From Flavimaricola marinus (lineage in GTDB: Bacteria > Pseudomonadota > Alphaproteobacteria > Rhodobacterales > Rhodobacteraceae), in assembly GCF_900184895.1 (NCBI RefSeq), contig NZ_FXZK01000003.1:248001-312000 (forward strand): a DNA stretch of 64,000 nucleotides. The letters are read 5' to 3'. The position numbers and the translations under genes are program-made. Within the stretch, counting starts at the first letter, position 1. Every line of letters starts with the position of its first letter. Of the stretch, positions 20,370-27,837 are shown one piece after another. The notes below the pieces were generated by a model, which was not told the DNA's origin, did no database searches, and was given only the letters and a program-made list of their open reading frames with translations.

Positions 20370-20729
20370 ATGTGGAAGATCGTGGGACTGGCGTCCCTTG
20401 CACTTGTTCCGGCGCAGGCGGAAGGGTCTCAGCCGATCAAGGAAAGCCTCGTGGAATGCGCGGTTCTGATCGAGGCGCTACTCGGCCCCGATCTGCCTCC
20501 GCCCGGCGAAAACCCTCAGTTTGATCTCTACGTGGAATTCGAGACCGCGTTGCGCGATGAAGCCGTTCAACTTGGCGGGCAAGCCTATGTCGACGAGATG
20601 GCCGTTGCCAAGCTCGCGACGTGGGAAACCCGTTGGGACGAGGGCGATTGGGACAATCCGGCCAACCGCGGTGAGTTGGCCGATTGGATGAGTTATTGCA
20701 CGAGCCTTGCCGATCATTTGCAGCTTTGA
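20370..20729 (+). CDS. Exported protein of unknown function, paralog A
   Basis: A 119-residue protein starting MWKIVGLASLALVPAQAEGS, a short signal peptide, with GGAGGTG before the ATG. The mature part has two cysteines (VECAVL, SYCTSL) and conserved GP/Pro and GGQxYVxxMxxAK..WE stretches. It is homologous to the protein at 21892-22275: both share the signal sequence, IECAV(L/M)IE, GPDxPPxGE, LGGQxYV and a C-terminal Cys. No known domain is recognised. Together they define a small lineage-specific family. Confidence 0.68.
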   Translation: MWKIVGLASLALVPAQAEGSQPIKESLVECAVLIEALLGPDLPPPGENPQFDLYVEFETALRDEAVQLGGQAYVDEMAVAKLATWETRWDEGDWDNPANRGELADWMSYCTSLADHLQL

Positions 20730-20732
20730 TCG

Positions 20733-20750
20733 GCGCCCCGGGCGGGGCGC
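20733..20750. terminator. Hairpin between convergent genes
   Basis: GCGCCCC / GGGGCGC with a four-base loop, directly after the stop of the gene ending at 20729 and before the converging gene that ends at 20782. There is no long T run, so termination strength is uncertain. Confidence 0.45.
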
Positions 20751-20781
20751 TGTCTAACGACAACGCGACCCGCAGAGCCGC

Positions 20782-20985
20782 TTATTTCATTGGGCAGGTG
20801 TTGATACCCAGCATGGAATAAAGCGGGCAGGTGCCGATCAGGCCGGTGATCAACGGCACGATCCCGATCAGCTTCGCATAGTGCCAGAACCCGCCGGCCG
20901 GCTCCGCAAAGAACCAGATCAGCAGGGCCGCGCCGACAACCACGCGCAGAATACGATCAACAGAGCCTTCGTTCGTCTTCAACAT
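20782..20985 (-). CDS. DUF2892 family small inner-membrane protein
   Basis: A 67-residue protein, mostly two membrane segments (RILRVVVGAALLIWFFA and LIGIVPLITGLIGTCPLYSML), with the family's C-terminal GTCPLYSxLGINTC. DUF2892 is the membrane part also found fused to rhodanese in YgaP. The ATG at 20985 has AAAGGAA upstream; the longer frame is not supported. A perfect FNR-type box at 21044-21057 sits 58 bases upstream, so expression is probably controlled by oxygen. Confidence 0.85.
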   Translation of the reverse strand: MLKTNEGSVDRILRVVVGAALLIWFFAEPAGGFWHYAKLIGIVPLITGLIGTCPLYSMLGINTCPMK

Positions 20986-21043
20986 GACGGATTCCTTTCT
21001 GGAAACACTGTCGCCAGATTGCGCCGAGCTATCAGACTCCGCA

Positions 21044-21057
21044 TTGATCCAAATCAA
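21044..21057. promoter_or_regulatory. FNR/FnrL-type operator
   Basis: TTGAT-CCAA-ATCAA, a perfect palindromic match to the FNR consensus. It lies between the divergent DUF2892 gene (ATG at 20985) and the membrane protein gene (ATG at 21138), so it could act on either. Crp/Fnr relatives such as Dnr bind similar sites and cannot be excluded. Confidence 0.75.
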
Positions 21058-21137
21058 TTGTGGTTCATCCGTCTTGGGTTTTCTTGATCGAAGAAAGGGT
21101 CCGCGCTAGCGTTGAGCACCTCACAGCGGAGGATGCA

Positions 21138-21530
21138 ATGTCTGACGACTATACGAAGGGCCGCTTGGGCGGTGTGCCGAACGACCCCACATCCTCCTCT
21201 TACCAATTGGGGCTCGCAGAGCGCACCGCTTACAACTCTTCGAATTATCCGATGGAGCGCAGGACCAAGGGTGGTTCAATGCTCCCCGGCAAGGGCGATG
21301 CGCCTTTGGCGACCGGGCTGGTGCTCTGGCTTGGCCTCACGTGGGTGGCGTTCGAATTGATCAACGCCCAGCAGCCGTGGTGGCTGGTTGCCGCTGCGTT
21401 CTTTGGCCCCGCTCTGTTGGTGATCGCGTTGCGCAAGATCAAGCTCTTTCGCTGGCTCATCGACGGAGCCGCACTGGTGATCTGCCTGCTCGGCGTTGTT
21501 CGTTTCTTTGACTGGTATAATGGCGGCTAG
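21138..21530 (+). CDS. Small membrane protein of unknown function
   Basis: A 130-residue protein with a polar N-terminus of about 55 residues (SDDYTKGRLGGVPNDPTSSS) and three hydrophobic segments near residues 57-75, 80-96 and 105-122, ending in WYNGG. The ATG at 21138 follows GCGGAGGATGCA, a good ribosome-binding site. No family recognised. It is transcribed away from the DUF2892 gene, and the FNR box between them is 81 bases upstream of its start. Confidence 0.68.
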   Translation: MSDDYTKGRLGGVPNDPTSSSYQLGLAERTAYNSSNYPMERRTKGGSMLPGKGDAPLATGLVLWLGLTWVAFELINAQQPWWLVAAAFFGPALLVIALRKIKLFRWLIDGAALVICLLGVVRFFDWYNGG

Positions 21531-21628
21531 CCGCAGCGGCGGGCCTCGAGCAGGAGCGGCATGGCGCTGAAATCGCGGCCTGCGCCGGCTTTGATGTCAG
21601 CGAATTGCCTTTAGAACGCTGCCGGTGC
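21527..21628 (-). pseudogene. Remnant of a 3-hydroxyisobutyrate dehydrogenase-like gene (3' end)
   Basis: On the minus strand this stretch reads RQFADIKAGAGRDFSAMPLL and a few more residues before TAG, matching the C-terminal end of the intact mmsB about 0.9 kb away (AQFVEEEDGADRDFSAMLPR). The DNA is also close: 26 of 29 bases agree around the GRDFSAM part. An in-frame TAA interrupts it and nothing recognisable continues upstream, so it is a decayed gene end. Confidence 0.5.
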
Positions 21629-21891
21629 CATTTTATTTTGGGGTCCGCGATAGCTGGAATGAGTTGCCGTTTCAGAGGCGATCGGCTTGTCCCGCAGATG
21701 TGCTTTCGTCATCGGTTGGACCGGCTCTGATAGCGGCGGTGCGATCGTGCCAAAGGCTCGCTGGAGGTCGTGGGCATTTCGGCCGAGGTCCGGACCCGAT
21801 GCGGAAGCCTCACATATTGGCCTCAGAGGTGCCGGTTTTCCGCCTTGGGAGGCGTCTATGCTTCGTCAACATTTTGAAGCGGAGTGGTGTT
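21531..21891. other. Gene-free stretch holding the gene remnant
   Basis: Apart from the dehydrogenase remnant at its left end, this 361-base stretch has no convincing open frame, hairpin terminator or RNA gene. It separates the small membrane protein gene from paralog B and may be a scar left by loss of a gene. Confidence 0.5.
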
Positions 21892-22275
21892 ATGTGGAAA
21901 ATCGTTGGTGTTTCGGCCTTGGTGCTAGGCCCCATGCAGGCAAACGCATCGCAGCCGCTGGAAGAGCGTCTTATCGAGTGTGCGGTGATGATCGAGGTCT
22001 TGATCGGTCCCGATGCACCACCGCGGGGTGAGGACCTGCAAACCGATATCTGGCGCGACTTTGTGGATATGATGACAACCGAAGCCATCCGATTAGGCGG
22101 TCAGAGCTATGTCGAAGACGTGTCGATGGCGAAGCGCAACATGTGGGAGGCGGAATGGAATGAAGAAAACTTTCCCCCGCCTCTGGATGTAAGGATGGGC
22201 TTGCTGTCTGAGTGCGTTGGGGTGGGGGACTATTTGTATCGCGACAACCCGCCGCGACTGCCTTCTCGTTCGTAG
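21892..22275 (+). CDS. Exported protein of unknown function, paralog B
   Basis: A 127-residue homolog of the protein at 20370-20729, starting MWKIVGVSALVLGPMQANAS, so a signal peptide ending in ANA. It shares IECAVMIEVLIGPDAPPRGE and LGGQSYVEDVSMAKRNMWE with paralog A, and a C-terminal cysteine (LLSECVGVGD). The longer open frame starting at 21625 is not used because homology begins exactly at this ATG. The ribosome-binding site is weak (GGAGTGGTGTT). Function unknown; duplication with one intervening divergent gene pair is apparent. Confidence 0.66.
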   Translation: MWKIVGVSALVLGPMQANASQPLEERLIECAVMIEVLIGPDAPPRGEDLQTDIWRDFVDMMTTEAIRLGGQSYVEDVSMAKRNMWEAEWNEENFPPPLDVRMGLLSECVGVGDYLYRDNPPRLPSRS

Positions 22276-22401
22276 TAGAGCCCGTTGAGGTCGCGCAGGA
22301 CAGGGCCGACTGAGCCCTGCTTCGGTTTCAATACGGCGGGTCTCTTTCTGGAAAGAAGGTCCCGAAGAGCGCCTTTTCAGGGCCGCCGGCCTTGTTGTCG
22401 A

Positions 22402-24306
22402 TCAACTGCGATGTCGGTCGCGGAACCGCGGCAGCATGGCGCTGAAATCCCGGTCTGCGCCGTCTTCTTCCTCGACGAATTGCGCATAGAGCGCGGTGGC
22501 GACGGCCCCCATCGGGGTGTCGGCGTCGACCGCTTCGGCGGCGGTCTGGCTCAGCCGCAGGTCCTTGAGCATCAGGTCGGCGGCAAAGCCCGGTTTGTAG
22601 CCATTGTCCGCCGGGCTGGTCGGCCCGATCCCGGGGGCGGGGCAGTAGGCGTTCATCGACCATGACGACCCCGATGAGGTCGAGACCACGTCGTACATCG
22701 CCTGCCGGTCGAGCCCGAGTTTGTCGGCCAGCGCGAAGGCTTCGCAGGTGGCGATCATCGTGACCCCGAGGATCATGTTGTTGCAGATCTTGGCCGCCTG
22801 ACCGGCGCCCGAAGCGCCGCAGTGGACCGCCTTTTGCCCCATGATGTCGAACAGTGGTTTCGCAATCCCAAAAGCTTCGGCGCTGCCGCCTGCCATGAAA
22901 GTGAGCGTGCCTGCGGTGGCTCCGCCGATCCCGCCGGAGACGGGCGCGTCGACCGCCATGAGGCCTGCGGCCTGCGCTTTTTCCGCCACCGCGCGGGCGC
23001 TGTCGACATCGACCGTGGAGCAATCGAGGTGCAAAGCGCCCGCCGACATTGCCGGGTGGATCTGTTCGGCCACCGCGCGCAGGATTTCCCCGTTGGGCAG
23101 CATGGTGATGACCACATCGGCCCCTGTCGCGGCCTCGGCAGCACTCTGCGCCATGGTGATGCCGTCAGGCTGCGCCGCCGTGTCAAAGCCCGTGACCGTG
23201 TGACCCGCCGCCACCAGATTGGCGGCCATTGGCGCGCCCATGTTGCCCAACCCGATAAAGCCGATCTTCATTCCTGTCTCCTCCAGTGAAAGGGCGGCGT
23301 CGCCCAGAGGCATCGTCATACGAAGAAGATCGGCTCCGGTCACCCCCTCCCAATCGGAGTGCTTCCACTTGGGACTGCGGTCCTTGTCGATGATCGCGGC
23401 GCGGATTCCTTCGAGGAAGTCGCCGTGCTCCATGGCGCGCGCGGTGAACCGGTATTCCTGATCCAAGGCGTTTTCGATGGTGGGCCGGGTGCGGGAGCGG
23501 TGTACCAATTCCACTGTTGCCGCCATGGCAAGCGGCGAATTCCGTGCCATGAGCTTCAGAGCGTGCTGGATCCCTTCGCCGGGGCTGGCGGGCATGGCGC
23601 GGTAGATGTCGCCGAGCCGTTCACCACCAAAGACGGCGTCGATCTCGGGTTGCCACTTCGCCAACCGGCTCGCGGGGGCGGGGAGGGCGGCCGCGTCGAT
23701 CAGCGACCAGTCCCCGGTCTCGGTCAGCGCGTCGATCAGAGCGGGCCAGGCGGATTGGGGGATGTAATAGTCGGCAAAGCCGCAATGCAGCGCATCGCCC
23801 GCATCCATCCGGTCGCCTGTCAGCCCGAGGTATTCCCCCAGACGCCCCGGCGCCAAAGCCAGCAGCAGGCTGCTGCCCACGTCCGGTACCAACCCGATCC
23901 CGCATTCGGGCAGGGCGATCTTGGAGGTTTCACCGATGATCCGGTGGCTGCCGTGGCACCCTACGCCGACGCCACCGCCCAGCGTGTGCCCTTGCAGGAA
24001 TGTGGCCACCGGCTTTGGGAAGTTGAACAGGGCGGCGTTCATTCGGTATTCGTCGCGCCAGAAGCGCCGCCCGTAGTCGAAATCGCCAGCCACCCCGGTG
24101 GCATACATCTGCGCGATGTCGCCGCCGGCGCAAAACGCCTTGTCGCCCGCCGCGTCGATCACCACCATGGCGACCCGGTCGTCTTCGGCCCAGTCGCGCA
24201 GGGCTGTGTGGATGTGCAAACAGGCGGCATGGGTCAGCGCGTTGAGCGCCTCGGGCCGATCGAGGGTGATGCGGCCAATCCGGCCTTGAATGCGTGCGGT
24301 GATCAT
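22402..24306 (-). CDS. mmsB: 3-hydroxyisobutyryl-CoA hydrolase fused in frame to 3-hydroxyisobutyrate dehydrogenase
   Basis: One 634-codon frame holds two consecutive enzymes of valine breakdown. Residues 1-345 are a crotonase-fold hydrolase (FCAGGDIAQMYATG, GHTLGGGVGVGCHGSHR, PECGIGLVPDVG). Residues 346-634 are a full-length dehydrogenase with the NAD motif GFIGLGNMGAPMA, the substrate loop DAPVSGGIGGA and catalytic GxxGxGxxxKxxxN (GASGAGQAAKICNN). Before the internal ATG at 23271 there is a strong GGAGGAGACAGGA, so the dehydrogenase could also be made alone. In many relatives these are two genes. A frame change of one base would give the hydrolase a TGA overlapping that ATG. Confidence 0.88.
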   Translation of the reverse strand: MITARIQGRIGRITLDRPEALNALTHAACLHIHTALRDWAEDDRVAMVVIDAAGDKAFCAGGDIAQMYATGVAGDFDYGRRFWRDEYRMNAALFNFPKPVATFLQGHTLGGGVGVGCHGSHRIIGETSKIALPECGIGLVPDVGSSLLLALAPGRLGEYLGLTGDRMDAGDALHCGFADYYIPQSAWPALIDALTETGDWSLIDAAALPAPASRLAKWQPEIDAVFGGERLGDIYRAMPASPGEGIQHALKLMARNSPLAMAATVELVHRSRTRPTIENALDQEYRFTARAMEHGDFLEGIRAAIIDKDRSPKWKHSDWEGVTGADLLRMTMPLGDAALSLEETGMKIGFIGLGNMGAPMAANLVAAGHTVTGFDTAAQPDGITMAQSAAEAATGADVVITMLPNGEILRAVAEQIHPAMSAGALHLDCSTVDVDSARAVAEKAQAAGLMAVDAPVSGGIGGATAGTLTFMAGGSAEAFGIAKPLFDIMGQKAVHCGASGAGQAAKICNNMILGVTMIATCEAFALADKLGLDRQAMYDVVSTSSGSSWSMNAYCPAPGIGPTSPADNGYKPGFAADLMLKDLRLSQTAAEAVDADTPMGAVATALYAQFVEEEDGADRDFSAMLPRFRDRHRS

Positions 24307-24315
24307 GGGGAGCGG

Positions 24316-24651
24316 TCAGGCGACGGTGATTGAACCCTTCATATTGCGATGGAAGTTGCAGAAGTATGTGTAGGTGCCCGGATTGGAGAAGGTCAACTGC
24401 GCGCTCGCATCGCGCCCCAAGCGTCCGGTATCAAAGGCCCCGCTATCGGCTGTCGCCGTATGTGGGGCGTTGTCGGCGTTGGTAAAGACGACCGTGTCCC
24501 CTGCGGCGATGGTGATGCTGGCCGGCGAAAAGGCAAAGCCCTGAATTGAGACCTGATGGGTGGCTGCGCGGGCGGCGACGGCGAGGACGGGCAGAGCCGC
24601 GACAGAGCCCGCGGCTCTGTGCAGCATTTGGCGGCGCGTGATCTTGGTCAT
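24316..24651 (-). CDS. Tat-exported cupredoxin (plastocyanin/amicyanin-like)
   Basis: A 111-residue blue-copper protein. The N-terminus TKITRRQMLHRAAGSVAALP is a twin-arginine signal, implying folded export to the periplasm. The type 1 copper ligands are in place: His in NAPHTATA, then Cys, His and Met in YFCNFHRNMKG. The short C..H..M spacing is of the amicyanin/pseudoazurin kind. It should transfer single electrons. The gene lies 9 bases upstream of nothing else on its strand but directly follows the mmsA terminator and precedes the hydrolase-dehydrogenase fusion by position only, since the fusion starts upstream at 24306. Its redox partner is not evident. Confidence 0.87.
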   Translation of the reverse strand: MTKITRRQMLHRAAGSVAALPVLAVAARAATHQVSIQGFAFSPASITIAAGDTVVFTNADNAPHTATADSGAFDTGRLGRDASAQLTFSNPGTYTYFCNFHRNMKGSITVA

Positions 24652-24679
24652 GTGTGAAATCCCTGAATGAAAAATGGAT

Positions 24680-24707
24680 AGGGGCAGCGTCGCGCAACGC
24701 TGCCCCT
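24680..24707 (-). terminator. Rho-independent-type terminator of mmsA
   Basis: A perfect 11-bp stem (AGGGGCAGCGT with its complement) and six-base loop, 26 bases after the mmsA stop; on the minus strand it is followed by ATCCATTTTTC. It separates mmsA from the cupredoxin gene. Confidence 0.72.
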
Positions 24708-24733
24708 CTTGTCCACTCAATATTCGGAGAAGA

Positions 24734-26233
24734 TCAGTCCATCGGCTTGAAGTTGAACGCCGAGCCTTCCTTCATGCCCGAGGGCCACCGGGAGGTGACG
24801 GTCTTGGTCCGGGTGTAGAACTTGAAGGCGTCCGGACCGTGCTGGTTGAGATCACCGAAGACCGACTTCTTCCAGCCGCCGAAGGTGTGGTAGGCCAGCG
24901 GCACCGGGATCGGCACGTTGATCCCGATCATGCCGACGTTGACCCGCGCAGCAAAGTCGCGTGCGGTGTCGCCGTCACGGGTAAAGATCGCAGTGCCGTT
25001 GCCATATTCGTGATCCATGGCCAGCCCGAGCGCTTCCTCGTAAGTCTTTGCCCGCACGGTGGAAAGCACGGGGCCGAAGATCTCTTTGCGGTAGATCTCC
25101 ATGTCCTTGGTGACGTGGTCGAACAGGTGCGGCCCGACGAAGAAGCCGTCTTCGTAGCCCTGGAGGCTGAAGTCCCGCCCGTCGACGACCAGTTTCGCAC
25201 CTTCGTTCACGCCGGATTCGACCAGACGCAGGATGTTGGCCTTTGCCGCCGCGGTGACGACCGGGCCATAATCCACATCCTTGCCGGAGGTGTATGGGCC
25301 GACTTTCAGCTTTTCGATCCGGGGGATCAGCTTGGCGACCAGCGCGTCGGCGGTCTCCTCACCGACCGGAACGGCGACCGAGATCGCCATGCAGCGTTCG
25401 CCAGCGGCGCCGTATCCGGCACCGATCAGGGCGTCGGCGGCCTGGTCGAGATCGGCGTCGGGCATGATGATCATGTGGTTCTTGGCACCGCCGAAGCACT
25501 GAACCCGCTTACCGTTCGAGCAACCACGGCCGTAGATATATTCCGCGATCGGGGTCGAGCCGACGAAGCCGATCGCCTGGATCACATCGTTGTCGAGGAT
25601 CGCGTCGACAGCCTCTTTGTCGCCGTTGACGACCTGCAGGATGCCCGGCGGCAGACCGGCTTCTTCCATCAGCTCGGCCAGCATCAGCGGAACCGAGGGA
25701 TCGCGCTCGGAAGGCTTCAGAATAAAGGCGTTGCCGCAGACGATGGCGGGGGCGAACATCCACATCGGGATCATCGCGGGGAAGTTGAACGGGGTGATGC
25801 CTGCCGTCACGCCGAGCGCCTGCCGCATGGAATACATGTCGATGCCGGGGCCGGCGCCGTCGGTGAACTCACCCTTCAGCATCTGGGGCGCGCCGATGCA
25901 GTATTCCACGACTTCGAGGCCGCGCTGCACGTCGCCAGCGGCGTCGGGGAGCGTTTTGCCGTGCTCGCGGGAGAGTGCTTCGGCCAGTTTGTCCATGTCG
26001 CGGTTCAGCAGGTCGACGAATTTCATCATCACCCGAGCCCGGCGCTGCGGGTTCACGGCCGCCCATTTCGGCTGTGCTTTCTCGGCAATCTCAACGGCCT
26101 GAGCCATCTCGTCGGCATTGGCCAAGGGCACGCGATACTGCACCTCGCCGGTGGCGGGGTTGTAGACGTCGGCGAACCGACCGGAGGTGCCTGCGACATG
26201 CTTGCCGCCAATGTAGTGGGTGAGATCGGTCAT
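24734..26233 (-). CDS. mmsA: Methylmalonate-semialdehyde dehydrogenase (CoA-acylating)
   Basis: A 499-residue aldehyde dehydrogenase that converts methylmalonate semialdehyde to propionyl-CoA (and malonate semialdehyde to acetyl-CoA) with NAD and CoA. The catalytic cysteine is in GYGAAGERCMAISVAV; the typical N-terminal THYIGGKHVAGTSGRFADVY and the conserved FVGSTPIAEYIY are present. The ATG at 26233 is taken because homology begins there; the frame continues upstream without support. It faces a LysR gene across 162 bases, probably its regulator. Confidence 0.95.
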   Translation of the reverse strand: MTDLTHYIGGKHVAGTSGRFADVYNPATGEVQYRVPLANADEMAQAVEIAEKAQPKWAAVNPQRRARVMMKFVDLLNRDMDKLAEALSREHGKTLPDAAGDVQRGLEVVEYCIGAPQMLKGEFTDGAGPGIDMYSMRQALGVTAGITPFNFPAMIPMWMFAPAIVCGNAFILKPSERDPSVPLMLAELMEEAGLPPGILQVVNGDKEAVDAILDNDVIQAIGFVGSTPIAEYIYGRGCSNGKRVQCFGGAKNHMIIMPDADLDQAADALIGAGYGAAGERCMAISVAVPVGEETADALVAKLIPRIEKLKVGPYTSGKDVDYGPVVTAAAKANILRLVESGVNEGAKLVVDGRDFSLQGYEDGFFVGPHLFDHVTKDMEIYRKEIFGPVLSTVRAKTYEEALGLAMDHEYGNGTAIFTRDGDTARDFAARVNVGMIGINVPIPVPLAYHTFGGWKKSVFGDLNQHGPDAFKFYTRTKTVTSRWPSGMKEGSAFNFKPMD

Positions 26234-26277
26234 GAAGATTCCCTTAATCTGCACGCGAGAGGCTGTCGGGGTAACAG

Positions 26278-26297
26278 GTCGGTATCCCGTCGGTATC
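26278..26297. promoter_or_regulatory. Direct repeat in the mmsA/LysR intergenic region
   Basis: GTCGGTATC occurs twice, at 26278-26286 and 26289-26297, one helical turn apart, 45-64 bases upstream of mmsA. Such spacing suits cooperative binding by a regulator on one face of the DNA. Binding is inferred only. Confidence 0.35.
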
Positions 26298-26369
26298 GCG
26301 TAGGTGACGTTGCGGCGCTTATAGCCTTGCAATTTTCTGGGTAAAAGGGACAGTATGTCAAAATCATCT

Positions 26370-26381
26370 TGCATGAATGCA
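26370..26381. promoter_or_regulatory. Palindrome just upstream of the LysR gene
   Basis: TGCAT-GA-ATGCA, a perfect inverted repeat ending 14 bases before the LysR start codon. It is a possible autoregulatory operator. Confidence 0.3.
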
Positions 26382-26395
26382 GGTATGGAGAGGCC

Positions 26396-27286
26396 ATGAC
26401 AAACTGGGACGATCTGCGGGTCTTTCTCGCCGTGGCCCGCGCCGAGAGCCTGACCGCCGCCGCCCCTGTGCTGCGGCTCGATCCGGGCACGGTCAGCCGC
26501 CGCATCGCCCGGCTGGAAGAGACCCTCGGCGCCGCGCTGTTTGCGAAATCTCCGCAGGGCTATGCGCTGACCGACCGCGGGGCGCGGTTGCGCGATCATG
26601 CCATCGCGGCCGAGGCCGCGCTTCGCGAGGGTTTGGAGGAGGGCGCCGCGACCGAAGGGCTGACCGGACAGATCCGCATCGGCGCGCCGGACGGTTGCGC
26701 CAACTTTCTGCTGCCGCAGGTCTGCGCGATGATCCGCAAGCAGAACCCGGGGCTGGAGGTGCAGGTGCTGGCCTTGCCCCGCGTGGTGAACCTGTCCAAG
26801 CGCGAAGCCGATCTGGCCGTGACGGTCAGCCCGCCGGACGCGGGCCGGCTGACCGTGCAGAAGATCACCGACTACCAGTTGCACCTGGCCATGCGGCGCG
26901 AACAGGCGCTACCTGCCTCGGTCAAGGACCTGACCGGGCAGCCCGTGGTGGGCTATATCCCCGACATGATCTTTGACGCGGCGCTGGATTATCTGGGCCC
27001 GCTGGGCGAGGCGGGCGTGCAACTGGCATCGAACTCGGTGTCTGTCCAGTTGCAGATGCTCCGCCAAGGGGGCGTCGGGATCGTGCATGATTTCGCGCTG
27101 CCTTTCGCCCCGGAGTTGCGGCGTGTGCTGACGGACAAGCTGCACCTGACCCGCGCGTTTTACCTCGTTCGCCATACCGCCGACCGCAGATCGGACCGGA
27201 TCAACAGATTTGCCAAGGCGCTGATGGCGGGGCTACGCGCGGAAGTTGTGCGCCTCGAACGCATCGTTTCGGATCAAGAGGCTTGA
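26396..27286 (+). CDS. LysR family transcriptional regulator (putative valine catabolism regulator)
   Basis: A 296-residue LysR protein: winged helix-turn-helix at residues 3-60 (NWDDLRVFLAVARAESLTAA ... LDPGTVSRRIARLEETLG) and a C-terminal substrate-binding domain. The ATG at 26396 has GGAGAGG upstream. It is divergent from mmsA, the classical arrangement for a LysR regulator and its target, so control of mmsA and the nearby valine genes is the likely job; the inducer is unknown. A hairpin follows the stop codon. Confidence 0.88.
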   Translation: MTNWDDLRVFLAVARAESLTAAAPVLRLDPGTVSRRIARLEETLGAALFAKSPQGYALTDRGARLRDHAIAAEAALREGLEEGAATEGLTGQIRIGAPDGCANFLLPQVCAMIRKQNPGLEVQVLALPRVVNLSKREADLAVTVSPPDAGRLTVQKITDYQLHLAMRREQALPASVKDLTGQPVVGYIPDMIFDAALDYLGPLGEAGVQLASNSVSVQLQMLRQGGVGIVHDFALPFAPELRRVLTDKLHLTRAFYLVRHTADRRSDRINRFAKALMAGLRAEVVRLERIVSDQEA

Positions 27287-27290
27287 CAGA

Positions 27291-27308
27291 GACCCTCTCG
27301 CGAGGGTC
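27291..27308 (+). terminator. Hairpin after the LysR gene
   Basis: GACCCTC / GAGGGTC with loop TCGC immediately after the LysR stop codon. There is no T run, so it may be a weak terminator or a transcript-stabilising hairpin. Confidence 0.45.
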
Positions 27309-27332
27309 GATTGAACCAAAGAGGAGGATCAG

Positions 27333-27767
27333 ATGACAATCAGTAAGGTTTTGAAGTCCAAGGGCGAGATGGATGTGATCACGGTGTCACCCGGTGCCAG
27401 CTTGGCCGAAGTGGCCGAGATCCTGAGTGCGAACAAGATCGGTGCGGTTGTCGTGTCTCCTGACGGGAAGGCGGTCGCGGGAATTCTCTCGGAACGCGAC
27501 ATCGTGCGCGAGATCGGCAAGCGCGGCCCGTCCTGCCTGACCGATCCCGTGACCGAGGTGATGACCTCGAAGGTGACGACCTGCACCGCTCAGGACAGTG
27601 CCATCGAGATCATGCAGATGATGACCAGCGGCCGCTTTCGCCACATGCCGGTGATGGAAGGCGACGACATGGTCGGTTTCATCTCGATCGGCGACGTGGT
27701 GAAAATGCGGTTGGCCGAGCTTTCGATGGAAAAGGAAGCCTTGGAAGGGATGATCATGGGGCACTAG
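27333..27767 (+). CDS. CBS domain protein
   Basis: A 144-residue stand-alone Bateman module made of two CBS domains (about residues 1-65 and 70-130), with AVAGILSERDIVREI and MVGFISIGDVVKMR as the matching ends of the two repeats. Such proteins bind adenine nucleotides and regulate partner proteins. A strong AGAGGAGGA site precedes the ATG. No partner gene is adjacent: coaD follows after 70 bases. Confidence 0.9.
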   Translation: MTISKVLKSKGEMDVITVSPGASLAEVAEILSANKIGAVVVSPDGKAVAGILSERDIVREIGKRGPSCLTDPVTEVMTSKVTTCTAQDSAIEIMQMMTSGRFRHMPVMEGDDMVGFISIGDVVKMRLAELSMEKEALEGMIMGH

Positions 27768-27837
27768 CCCCGGTTCACCCTTGCATTGCGTTGCGCAATA
27801 ATGTTGCGCGGCCCTGAAATTGACGATGAGGACCACC

